This document shows positions 44,701-53,917 of a stretch of 64,000 nt of DNA, piece by piece. Positions within the stretch are counted from its first letter, which is position 1. Each line of letters starts with the position of its first letter. Where the stretch lies: positions 2,356,001-2,420,000 of the forward strand of contig MU008159.1 of assembly GCA_010909165.1 (NCBI GenBank). Reading direction: 5' to 3'. The position numbers were made by a program, and so were the translations under genes. The notes below the pieces were generated by a model. That model did not search any database. It was given only the letters and a program-made list of their open reading frames with translations, and was not told the DNA's origin. The DNA comes from Anthoceros angustus (taxonomy: Eukaryota; Streptophyta; Anthocerotopsida; Anthocerotales; Anthocerotaceae).

Positions 44701-45431
44701 TGGAATACGTTACAGTTGGATGGGGTGTGAAAGATGGATGTTCAAGGAGCCATGATGCCAAATGTGATGCACGGGACCTTCAACAATGGAAGATCTGTTA
44801 TTGGACACCCTACTGTCGTCAAGAAACATGTTTACCTGTCTCATGACAAGTTGGTAGTGTGCCCATACCAGAGACCATTGGGTCTTATGATGAAACTCGT
44901 GAGGACATTCTCCAAGGAGGGAGGCGGGTTATTGATGCATGCTCGAGGCGGTGGACTCGACACACTAGCCGGCTGGTCAGTGTGGCCGGAACTGTATTGC
45001 AATAGAGGCGGACTTGAGATGCGCAGGTTACATTGCACAGCGCATACACGGTGTTGATGTCCCGCCTGCGGCATTTAGGAGCCGACTTTTGAGCCGCACG
45101 AGGACCATCTCGTGGGCCAAAAGAGGTTTGTAGTAGTGAGAAAGACTGCTTGAAAGCCCAAGTCGTGGCATTGAGTGCGAAGAGGTTAAAGACGACAACC
45201 GGCGAACTTATGGATGATGGACAGCAGACATTGGATGCTGTATGGCAGTCGACCCCGACAAACGACGACACCCAAAATGATATCAATGAAGACCAGCAGG
45301 CTTTAGGTGCGAATGATAGCTTTGACGCACAGGAGATGGAGCGCATGCGGAATTTGGCACTTGTAGAGGATTCAGTTCCGGTGGATGCAATGGTGGACTC
45401 ACATACAAGCCCTCACGATAAAACACTGTAG
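41800..45431 (+). CDS. ParB-like domain fused to beta-class DNA N4/N6 methyltransferase (copy 2, frameshifted upstream)
   Basis: N-terminal block (WMVVQDPEPEDESMFWTPLY, PNQRARVGWLVWATLDMSNG, CELCFCRN); acidic then Pro/Ala linker (42.36-42.7 kb); VDEAWANYLARVISKE; ParB-like block KKYVMGVLGGNHTY (43147-43188), FQYVEAHVYCGL, RVLATT.HNTMSQ; a helical exon intact from 43444 to 43947; a 270-bp GT-AG intron in phase 0; then LPDDFRHFIFEINNWKGLEN, motif IV-like TLLVMDVPRGFDIGPMDKRM (44452-44511), motif X-like YQRPLGLMMKLVRTFSKEGG, motif I-like RVIDACS..GGT and motif II-like GRNCIAIEADLRCAGYIAQR. The order IV-X-I is that of permuted beta-class amino-methyltransferases. The catalytic motif reads DVPR, not DPPY or SPPY, in both copies. 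The tail ends NDSFDAQEMERMRNLALVED. Shifts occur at about 42.25, 43.06, 43.14, 43.27, 44.56 and 44.92 kb. Function (DNA methylation) is inferred. Confidence 0.65.
43948..44217 (+). other. Spliceosomal intron packed with GC palindromes
   Basis: Donor GGGAAAG|GTAAGCC, branch-like CTAAC (44196-44200), polypyrimidine run GTTTTTTT and acceptor TTGGCAG|CAACTG. Both flanking exons are open in phase 0, so splicing gives AFAGK-QLKDVEV. The intron body contains four GGCGCCGGCCGGC-type palindromes (43991-44122) separated by short spacers with TGATCA words. Confidence 0.85.
43991..44122. repeat. Clustered GGCGCCGGCCGGCGCC palindromes
   Basis: GGGCGCCGGCCGGCGCCCCC at about 43992, a longer variant at 44030-44052, and a run of alternating GGCGCC/GCCGGC at 44080-44120. 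The surrounding DNA is about 45-50% GC, so the island is abrupt. It could be a small invasive foldback or target sites of the encoded enzyme. Confidence 0.7.
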
Positions 45432-45808
45432 ACGCTGATTAGCAAATTCTCCCTATGCAGTTAGCGGGTGTAGGTGTTTAGTTTTGCTAGTTTTGCTACT
45501 ACGAGAACATGCATGTTCCGGATGTTTCCGAACCCTTTTAAATTTAACAATGGGACTTTTCTCTAATTTTGTTGTTACATGCTTTGTTTAGTAAGTGTTG
45601 CCGGCGCATGGGGTTCGTGTGGGGGATGTCCTGTTCAGTTTGATTTTCCGCTATGGATATGCATACACGGATGGTGTCTGTATTCTGAAACCAGCCGTTT
45701 TCCGCAATTTGAGGATGGTGTCTTTTCCGTCAAAGGGGTTATTTTTTCCTTGAAGGGGGTTTGTATATTCCCCCCCTTCAAAATTTATGGTGTTAACACT
45801 GAAAACAG
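45432..45808. other. Unassigned DNA before the Copia RT fragment
   Basis: No gene recognised. It ends with CCCTTCAAAATTTATGGTGTTAACAC, similar to the DNA just before the other Copia fragment at 11.0 kb. This may mark a shared element boundary. Confidence 0.3.
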
Positions 45809-47327
45809 GCAATCAGGTCAGAACTAGAATCCCTACAAGCGAATAATACTTGGACCTTAACTTCTTTACCTAAGGATAGAAAACGAGTAGGTTGTAAGTG
45901 GACTTTTAAGATTAAGTTAAATGCTGATGGGAGCATAGAAAGATACAAAGCTAGATTAGTAGCAAAGGGATCTCAAAAATATGGTTTTGACTACGACGAA
46001 ACCTTTAGCCCTGTACTTAAAATAACCTCACTCAGGATCCTCTTAGTCTTAGCATCTCACCATGACTATGAGCTAATGCAACTTGATATCAAGACAACTT
46101 TTCTATATGGAGACTTTAACCACACCATCTACATGGAGATCCTTGAAGGAATACATGTCAAGGATAGGGCAAAATACAATGCCTGCCTACTACTAAAGTC
46201 CTTATATGGACTTAAGCAAAGTGCTATGAAATGGTTTTTAAGCTAGATGTTAGCATTAAGGAATTAGGGTTTACTAAGCTAAATTCCGATAGTAATATTT
46301 ACATTAAAAGATCAGGTGGCCACTTTATTGTCTTAGGAGTATATGTGGAAGACATAGTCCTTATGTCCAACTCTAAGGCCATATTAGAAGACACCAGGTC
46401 TATGCTAGCTAAACGTTTCTCTATGACCACTTGTAGAGAACTTTCTTTTTGTCTAGGCATTCAGGTTCTAAGGGATAGAAATGCGAGAAGCATTCTCATT
46501 CACCAATCCAAGTATATTCAAGAGATTTTAACCAAGTTTAAGATGTTAGATGCTAGACCTATCTCTACACCCATGGAAATGAACCTTAAGCTTAGCAAAG
46601 AACCGGATCAACTGGATGACACCTCAGATACTACTCTTCCTCCTTACTCTTCAGCCGTAGGTAGTCTTATGTACCTCATGGTTTGTACTACACCAAACCT
46701 ATCCTATTCAGTTGGAGCTCTATCACAGTTTCTATCAGCTCCTACTCAAGCTCATTGGAAGGCAGTCAAGAGGATATTCCGATACCTAAGAGCAACCCCG
46801 GACTTAGGGCTGCTTTACCAGTCACACAGCCTCTACAACTTGAAGGCTTTAGCGATGCTGACTGGGCCGGCAACATTGACGACAGAAAGAGCACAAGTAG
46901 TTATGTATACCTATTTGGAGGCACAGCAACAAGCTGGAGTAGTAAGCGGCAACAAGTAGTCGCACTCAGCTCAACCGAGGCCGAGTATTGCTCCTTAACT
47001 CATGCTTGCAAAGATGGACTTTGGCAACTCCTCCAACTTTCGGAGTTAGGCGAGACCCAGAGGATTCATAGGCTGCTTTATTGCGACAATCAAAGTGCTA
47101 TTGCACTCACATACAACCCGAAGTTCTATGCACGGACGAAGCACCTGGAAGTACAATTCCACTTCATAAGGCAAGTAGTTGATGAAGGCAAATTTATAGT
47201 TCTTTATTGCCCAACAGAACAAATGACGGTGGACGTGCTTATGAAAGCACTCAGCTCTATCAAACACCAAGAACACACGACAAGTATGGGACTAAGAAGA
47301 GTCTCAGAAATCAACTTTAATACTTAG
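45809..47327 (+). pseudogene. Copia reverse transcriptase and RNase H
   Basis: Begins AIRSELESLQANNTWTLTSL and continues GCKWTFKIKLNADGSIERYK ARLVAKG, FDYDETFSPVLK, LMQLDIKTTFLYGDFNHTIY and SLYGLKQSAMKWF to a shift at about 46240. Then VLGVYVEDIVLMSN (YVDD variant YVED), LSFCLGIQVLRDRNARSILI, YSSAVGSLMYLM and THWKAVKRIFRYLRATPDL. After a second shift (about 46840) come the RNase H motifs GFSDADWAGNIDDRKSTSSY, WSSKRQQVVALSSTEAEYCS, LYCDNQSAIALTYNPKFYAR TKHLEVQFHF and the end VLMKALSSIKHQEHTTSMGL RRV. Only about two frameshifts and the changed YVED separate it from an open pol. It lies just 5' of the PPT and 3' LTR. Confidence 0.95.
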
Positions 47328-47359
47328 TAAAATTGAAATATAAAGCCTAAGGACTAGAT

Positions 47360-47371
47360 GGTAAGTGGGAA
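47360..47371 (+). promoter_or_regulatory. Copia polypurine tract
   Basis: GGTAAGTGGGAA directly precedes the LTR start TGTTAAAACG, the usual position of the plus-strand primer (plant Copia consensus AAGTGGGAG). Confidence 0.6.
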
Positions 47372-47578
47372 TGTTAAAACGAATAGCACGCTAGCCCTTA
47401 GGGCTCGTTTGGATTTTAAGTTTTAGGACCCGAAAGGGTATTCAGCGAAACGTCATGAACATGCGGTTACGTTTTAGCATAACGTTTGGGCAGAGCCCCA
47501 TGCTCACAACATTCGTAGCACATGAACTTCTAAATCTATACGCCACTCGATTTCGGTCTCGGTCCATCGACCGCAACA
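47372..47578 (+). repeat. Copia 3' LTR
   Basis: Matches 21561-21764, starting TGTTAAAACGAATAGCACGC and ending CATCGACCGCAACA. It is followed by TGC(cg)TCTATGATTTTGAGGCAT, the continuation of the lipase exon that is interrupted at 21560. This shows the two LTRs belong to one insertion. Confidence 0.85.
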
Positions 47579-48606
47579 TGCTCTATGATTTTGAGGCATC
47601 CCGGCCATGCAGCACTCAAAAGCGCACAAGGAAGAGGCACGATATGAAAAGTGTGATTGACAACCTCGCGGACTTTACGGGATCTCTGAAACACATGATG
47701 AAGAGCCGACCATATCCCAGGAGAAGGTGGTGGCAAAGTTAGAGAGGCGGGTTCGGTTGAAAGGATCGAAAGACCATCGGCGGGCCGGGGGCCCTACAAG
47801 ATATGGGTCCTCGCCTTTGTCAAAGACTCTTGCAAAGTGCATATGTCGAGGCGCGGTTGTGGTTCTTGTTCGCGGGACCATGAAATCCGTGGATTGCGGG
47901 TCGGTTGAAAGTCTTTGCGGCCAGGAGCTATGATTTTGATGGAAGGTACGAGACGCTGTTCCAGGTGGTGGAAAACGAAGTGCTCCTGTATGGGCACGAA
48001 AATGTGTGCATCACAGGGTACTCTCTGCAGGATGCAGTGGTTACTTGACATTCACACCAAATTCTGGAGGGTGAGCACCTGGACGCCGCACCTCTACCTC
48101 AACAAAAGCGACCCCATCAGCAGTGGCTACATCAACTTCTTCCAGGGCATCCAGGGCATCAATCCTCACTTGAATTCTGCCTTTCTCAACTTGGCCGGTG
48201 GCGCACCTTACCCTCTCGTCGCTCATGAACAAAGAAGCTTCCCGACGACCTGCTTCCTTACCGTCTCGCCGCCCCCTCGTCGGACTAGGTTCAGTATAAG
48301 AGGTGGAGCATTCTCGTCCTGCACCAAAAACTCGCTCACTGCACCACTCACTTTAGTCCTCATCAGGAGCTGTGTCAAACTTCATGATTTCAAAGGTCCG
48401 GTGGGGCTTCTTTTTCTTTTTATCGAGGGCACTACGACGTTTGTAGTGGACATTATTTCATATCTCAACAATTGGTTCCCTCCCCTTTTCAGCTTCTAAG
48501 TGGCCCGGCCGGGGGCAAAGGTTCCCAGCGGTCATGTGCCGCCCTCCGAGTTGTCCTCGGCGCAAGAAGCGTTTCGATCATTGAAAACAAAGACGATAGT
48601 CTCTAA
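47407..48606 (+). repeat. 1.2-kb tandem duplication, unit 1 (LTR 3' part + lipase 3' part)
   Basis: From GTTTGGATTTTAAG in the LTR to CTCTAAGTTT at 48606. At that point the sequence jumps back to the same LTR position (48607). The shared word is GTTT. Unit 2 continues past 49765 into CAGTTGGATC, the original downstream DNA. Confidence 0.85.
47579..48500 (+). pseudogene. Lipase-like gene 3' fragment, copy 1
   Basis: Begins at the codon run YDFEA, where the Copia insertion cut the exon. It continues FADFTGSL...TISQEKVVAKL, then SRDHEIRG-frame pieces, NEVLLYGHENVCI and, after a large deletion that removes the GHSLG nucleophile elbow, LDIHTKFWRVSTWTPHLYLN KSDPISSGYINFFQGIQGIN. At the site of the premature TAG in the 54.1-kb copy this copy has CAG (Gln). 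It also has AAA (Lys) where the 54.7-kb copy has TAA. It is inactive because the catalytic Ser region is deleted. Confidence 0.75.
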
Positions 48607-48782
48607 GTTTGGATTTTAAGTTTTAGGACCCGAAAGGGTATTCAGCGAAACGTCATGAACATGCGGTTACGTTTTAGCATAACGTTTGGGCAGAGCCCCA
48701 TGCTCACAACATTCTGTAGCACATGAACTTCTAAATCTATCTGCCACTACGATTTCGTCTCTCGGTCCATCTGACCGCAACA
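48607..48782 (+). repeat. Partial Copia LTR, duplicated
   Basis: Second copy of the LTR lacking its first 35 bp. It ends CTGACCGCAACA and is followed by an intact TGCCGTCTATGATTTTGAGG, preserving the TGCCG target duplication better than the first copy. It arose by the tandem duplication, not by a new insertion. Confidence 0.8.
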
Positions 48783-49560
48783 TGCCGTCTATGATTTTGA
48801 GGCATCCCGACGACTGCAGCAGCTCAAAAACGGCACAAGGAAGAGGCACGATATGAAAAGTGTGATTGACAACCTCGCGGACTTTACGGGATCTCAAACA
48901 CGATGAAGAGCCGACCATATCGAGAAGGTGGTGGCAAAGTTGCGAGCCGGGTTCGATTGAAAGGATCGAAAGACACATCCGCCGGGGGCCCCATAAGATA
49001 TGGGTCCTCGCCTTTGTCAAAGACTCGCAAAGTGCACATGTCGAGGCGCCCGGTTGTGGTTCTTTGTCGGGACCATGAAATCCGTGATCCGAGCTACGGA
49101 TTTGAAAGTGCCTGCAGGGAGCTACATGACGATGGAAGGTGCGAGACCTGTGTGGTGGAAAGCGAAGTGCTCTGTGGAGCACGAAAATGTGTGCATCACA
49201 GGTACTCTGCGGGATGCAAAGGTTATTGCTTGACATTCACCTGGAGGGTGAGCACCTGAGCACACGCGCGCACCTCTACCTCAACAAAGCGACCCCATCG
49301 GCGGTGGCTACATCAACTTCTTCCAGGCATCCAGGCATCAATCCTCGCAGATTCCGCCTTTCTCAACTTGGCGGTGGCGCACCACCTCTCGTCGCTCATG
49401 AACAAGAAGCTTCCGACGACACCTTCCTCTTACCGTCTCGCCCCTCGTCGGACTAGGTTCGATAAGAGGTGGAGCATTCTCGCACACCAAAAACTCGCTC
49501 AGCACCACTCACTTTAGTCCTCATGAGGTGTCAAACTTCATGATTTCAAGGTCCGGCTGG
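48783..49560 (+). pseudogene. Lipase-like gene 3' fragment, copy 2
   Basis: Same structure and same loss of the GHSLG region as 47579-48500, plus more small deletions (for example TWRVST, ATPSAVATSTSS frames). Inactive. Confidence 0.7.
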
Positions 49561-50317
49561 GGCTTCTTTTTCTTTTTATCGGGGCACTGCCACGACGTTT
49601 GTAGTGGACATTATTTCATATCTCAACAAGCTGGTTCCCTCCCCTTTCGCCTTCTAAGTGGCCCGGTTCGGGCAAAGGTTCCCAGCGGTCATGTGCCGCC
49701 TTAGTTGTCCCACGCGCAAGAACGCTTTCGATCATTGAAAACAAAGACGATAGTCTCTAAGTTTCAGTTGGATCTTTCTCCGTGACTAATTCAAGGGTGG
49801 ATCCCTTGCCACGAAGATTTGAAATTGTTGACTATCGTGCAGCAGCTGTGGGAAGGTGGATGAAACCCTTGGTGGCGTGGATTAATTGCTTGGCACCAAG
49901 TTGAACATAGCACTTCATGCACCTTTCCATCCATGCACCAACGATGGTTCTCCTCTTCCGGATCGGTATGGAATGTACTCCAATGAGCCGTGACACTCAC
50001 ACTTTCACGAGCCAAAGAAAGGAACATTTCGATCAAACAATACAACGATACATGGTTACCTCGGAATCCACATTCTTTGTAGGATGACAAGAGTGAAGCT
50101 AGCTCACTTGCTCCAACCATCAATGGGATTGACCAAGGCTCGGAGATGGTCACCGCTAGGCGTCGACGCCTTGAGCCATCCTCGAGCGAGCGAAGTTTGT
50201 GAGGATGCGGTTCCCCAAAATATTACACCCCGACCTTGTCCTTTTCTTTTTATATGTACAACAATTTAATTACGGACCATATATGAAGCGTGGGCGTCAC
50301 GCAATGGATAACATGTC
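49038..50317 (+). repeat. 1.28-kb tandem duplication, unit 1
   Basis: From ACATGTCGAGGCG (49037) through the lipase fragment and a 750-bp tail (ends GCAATGGATAACATGT). The run restarts at 50306-50318 and continues to 51590 as unit 2. Microhomology ACATGT lies at the joint. The tail (49561-50305) has no recognised gene. Confidence 0.75.
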
Positions 50318-51590
50318 GAGGCGCTGAGAAGTTGTGGTTTGTTCGCGGGACCATGAAATCCGTGAGCGGTCGGTTGCGGAAAGTGCGACGAAGGAGCTAC
50401 ATGACGATGGAAGGCACGAGACTGCTCTGGTGGTGGAAAGCGAAGTGCTCATATGGGCACGAAAATGTGTGCATCACAGGTACTCTCTGCGGATCGGTGG
50501 TTATGACATTCACACCAAGTGCGGAGGGTGAGCACACGGGCGCGCACCTCTACCTCAACAAAGCGACCCCATCGGCGTGGCTACATCAACTTCTTCCAGG
50601 CATCCAGGCATCAATCCTCACTTGAATTGCCTTTCTCAACTTGGCGGTGGCGCACCTTACCCTCTCGTCGCTCATGAACAAAGAAGCTTCCGACGACACC
50701 TTCCTTACTGCCCGCCGCCCCTCGTCGGACTAGGTTCGATAAGAGGTGGAGCATTCTCGTCACACCAAAAACTCGCTCAGCACCACTCACTTTAGTCCTC
50801 ATGTGAGCATGTCAAACTTCATGATTTCTGGGGGCTGGGGCTTTTTTTCTGTGGGCAGCTACGGACGTTTGTAGTGGACATTATTTCATATCTCAACAAG
50901 CTGGTTCCCTCCCCCCCTAAGTGGCCCGGCCGGGGGCAAAGGTTCTGACGGTCATGTGCGACCCTTCCGAGTTGTCCACAGAAGAGCGTTTCGATCATTG
51001 AAAACAAAGGCGATAGTCTCTAAGTTTGATTGGATCTTTCTCCGTGACCAATTCCGAAGGTGGATCCCGCTTGCACCCGAAGATTTGAAATTGTTGACTA
51101 TCGTGCGGCGCTGAGCACAGGGAAGGTGGATGAAACCCTTGGTGGCGTGGATTAATTGCTTGGCACCAAGTTGAACATAGCACTTCATGCACCTTTCCAT
51201 CCACGGCACCAACGATGGTTCTCCTCTTTCGGATCGGTATGGAATGTACTCCAATGAGCACACTCACACTTTCACCGGAGCCAAAGAAAGGAACATGGAC
51301 TTACAACAAGAGACATGGTTACCTCGGAATCCACATTCTTTGTGGGATGACAAGAGTGAAGCTAGCTCACTTGCTCCAACCATCTCAATGTAGGATTGAC
51401 CAAGGCTCGGAGATGGTCACCGCTAGGCGTACGACACTTGAGCCATCCTCGAGCAGACGAAGTTTGTGAGGATGCCAGTGCTCCCAAAATATTACACCCC
51501 CCGACCTTGTCCTTTTCTTTTTATATGTACAACAATTTAATTACGGACCATATATGAAGCGTGGACGTCACGCAATGGATAACATGTGCG
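50318..51590 (+). repeat. 1.28-kb tandem duplication, unit 2
   Basis: Collinear copy of 49038-50317 with a further decayed lipase piece (50318-50830: GHENVCI-like ARKCVHHRYS frames, HLYLNKATPSA) and the same non-coding tail (50831-51580). It ends where ACATGTGCGCGAACG leads into unique DNA. Confidence 0.75.
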
Positions 51591-52189
51591 CGAACGTGGT
51601 GTGGCTCCCCATTGTGAACGTGTGAAGTGGGCCACTGACAGAATTAGAGGAGATAGAAGGATAGAGAGAGGAGAGCAAAGGGGATGTATCTGCTCCTGGT
51701 GGAAAGCAGACCATCTTTCTCATTTTCGCTCACGATCTGCGTTGCAACGTGGCGTGCAACATCGGGAACCGAAAGAACGGCCGGCAAAGCCATGATACAG
51801 TCAAACCCCTCTAATTGGGACCCCTATAAATGGGAACCCCTTTAAATGGGACGCCCGGGCTTACTCCCTTGAATGTGCTACATGCTAAATGGGAAACCCT
51901 CTAATTTGTAAATGGGAACATGTCTCCCAAACATTCAATGCAAGTACACCTTTGTAAAAGGGAAAATATTTTTTTTAAAATAATAGAAAAATTGAGGAAA
52001 TCGTGATTGAAGTTAAAGGCTATCGAGATTAAATCATGAGTTATTGAGATTATGTCAAGTTAAAGGCTATCGAGATTATATCATAAAACATAGACAGTCA
52101 TCGAGATTGGGCCTATATATGTAGTAGTTACACATACACTATGCTTTGTGATCGAAGCATTGTTCCTAGTACATAAGTTGTTTCATTGT

Positions 52190-52262
52190 ACAAGTTGTCT
52201 TATGGTGTTGTAAGTTGTGTTATGGTGTTGTAAGTTGTGTTATGGTGTTGTAAGTTGTTGTC
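52190..52262 (+). repeat. 20-bp minisatellite AAGTTGTGTTATGGTGTTGT
   Basis: Three to four head-to-tail units within the 5' leader of the pogo element, just before the transposase start. Confidence 0.8.
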
Positions 52263-52320
52263 TTCTTTGTGAGATATTTTGTATGTGTTCCTTACCGATT
52301 CTCTTTGACGTGTAGGAACA

Positions 52321-52967
52321 ATGCATCAGCGGCGCAAGCATGCTACCCTAACAAAGCAACAAAAGAAAGAGGTTTGCGAATATTATGTCCAACACTCTTG
52401 CACACTTAAGGAGTTGACTAGATGGACAACAAAGAAGTTTTCAATAGCAGCTTCTAAAAGTGCATTGTCTAGGATTGTGAATGACAAAGACAAATGGTTG
52501 GACCTTGCCATTGGTCCAACAACTAATATGGCAGGAATGAGGGATAGACCAGTCGTATGCCCACAGGTTGACCACGCAGTACACGTTTGGGCTCTTGCAA
52601 TCCAAGCTCAAGGTGCCACAATTTCAGATGACTTGCTTCGTGAGATGGCTTCCAAATTCCATGAGAGGATTCCTGAAGATGAGAGATCAAAAATGACATA
52701 CCATAGAGGTTGGGTTGCTCGCTGGAAGAAAAGGTATAATTTTAAATCAGTTGTCAGACATGGAGGCGGGGAGTGTTGACATCTGAGCGATGAAGGCGGC
52801 TATTAGAGAGCTGCAACTTCAAGTTCTTGATTATGGAGCTGCAAATGTTTTTAATATGGATGAGACTGGTCTTTTCTTCAGAGCACCGCCGAACAGGACA
52901 CTTGCAACAATGCGTTGCAGGACGGAAGCAGTTTAAGGACCGGTTGACAATTGGACTGACATACAAC
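52321..52967 (+). pseudogene. Pogo/Tigger-like transposase, N-terminal half
   Basis: Starts MHQRRKHATLTKQQKKEVCE, preceded by GTAGGAACA. It has a CENP-B-type N-terminal helix-turn-helix (TKQQKKEVCEYYVQHSCTLK, KSALSRIVND), then a second CENP-B HTH (ISDDLLREMASKFHERIPED, YHRGWVARWKKRYNFKSVVR). Frame 1 stops at 52779. Other frames continue with IRELQLQVLDYGAANVFNMD ETGLFFRAPPNRTLATM, which contains the first catalytic Asp (NMDET) of the DDE domain, and GRKQFKDRLTIGLTYN. The remaining DDE domain is deleted, so it cannot transpose alone. The family is certain from the HTH and NMDETGLFF motifs. Confidence 0.9.
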
Positions 52968-53189
52968 GGATAATGACTCTAGTCCGCCCTGATGCAACCA
53001 TCCTTTGTTGCAACTTATGTACTAGGAACAATGCTTCTGATCACAAAGCATAGTGTACAGAACTACTACATATATAGGCCCAATCTCGATGACTGTCTAT
53101 GTTTTATGATATAATCTCGATAGCCTTTAACTTGACATAATCTCAAAAGAGAATGGGTAAGGAACACATACAAAATCTTGGTTCAAGAC

Positions 53190-53880
53190 ATGACTCCGAA
53201 AGGATCAAACTTGGGATCTCGTAGAAATTCTCCGGTCAGGCAGTCCTACAAGAAACGCAACAGCAATGTCAGTCCCATGCGCGTGTCGTGTCCCGCGGAC
53301 TTTTTCCCATCGTTCCAGCCCCATAAATAAAGTGCTTTGGCATGTCAGAGATTTCCGTCCGGGGGAAATCGGTGAGAAGTCTACAATAATCGCTTCCGCT
53401 TTGGTTATTCGAAGGATTTGTTGACTCAAGTTGCGGTCACTGGGGGATCGACCACGTCTCCCTTTCTTCCAACCTTATCTAGTCCTGCCATGATCCCTCT
53501 CTATGTGTTCAAACATTTCCGGAGAGTTCAAGCAAGTGAGCATGCAACAAGCTCTTGCCCAGGGGATCCACAGCTGTGCTCAAATTTTGTGATCTTGACG
53601 AGGTAGGGCTAGAGATGGAAAGGCGCAGAAGGGGAAGCCTGGGGATCATCAGGACCACCATGATAATGCCTCGTCAGGTCTGTCCCAAAGGTCGGATTCC
53701 GACACGGAAGGCGACGATGAATTGGCAAGAGGAGAAGGATCTGGAGAAAATGAGGAAGGAGGACCGGTACCTTGTACAGCTGCAGATCAACAACTGATGC
53801 GCATACAACCTCTGGCCATGTACGTTGGTTGCAATTGCAAGCGCAAGCTTGCCAAGATGATGATATTGAACATCTAAGCC
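53190..53880 (+). pseudogene. 5' segment of the lipase-like gene
   Basis: Parallel to 13785-14425 and 15232-15875. Frames give SSPAMIPLYVFKHFRRVQAS, then LEMERRRRGSLGIIRTTMIM and WQEEKDLEKMRKEDRYLVQL. It is followed by an apparent intron end (TTGTTGTGGGCAG at about 53917). It may be the first exon or exons of the lipase-like gene. One frameshift occurs at 53600. Confidence 0.5.
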
Positions 53881-53917
53881 CATGACATGGCTGACTGACT
53901 CAGAGTATTGTTGTGGG

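Larger units (their letters stand above)
51798..53190 (+). mobile_element. Pogo/Tigger-like (Tc1/mariner superfamily) transposon, truncated
   Basis: Left end TA|CAGTCAAACCCCTCTAATTGGG with further TAAATGGGA repeats, then a 5' region with inverted-repeat material, the transposase at 52321, and inverted copies of the 5' region at 53010-53170. The right terminus is not present. Its terminal sequence matches the MITE at 11525-11983. Confidence 0.75.

Noticed and set aside
41800-45431. Bacterial contamination as source of the methyltransferase
   Set aside because: It has a GT-AG intron with matching phase-0 exons, a diverged second copy in the same contig, and plant retroelements on both sides.
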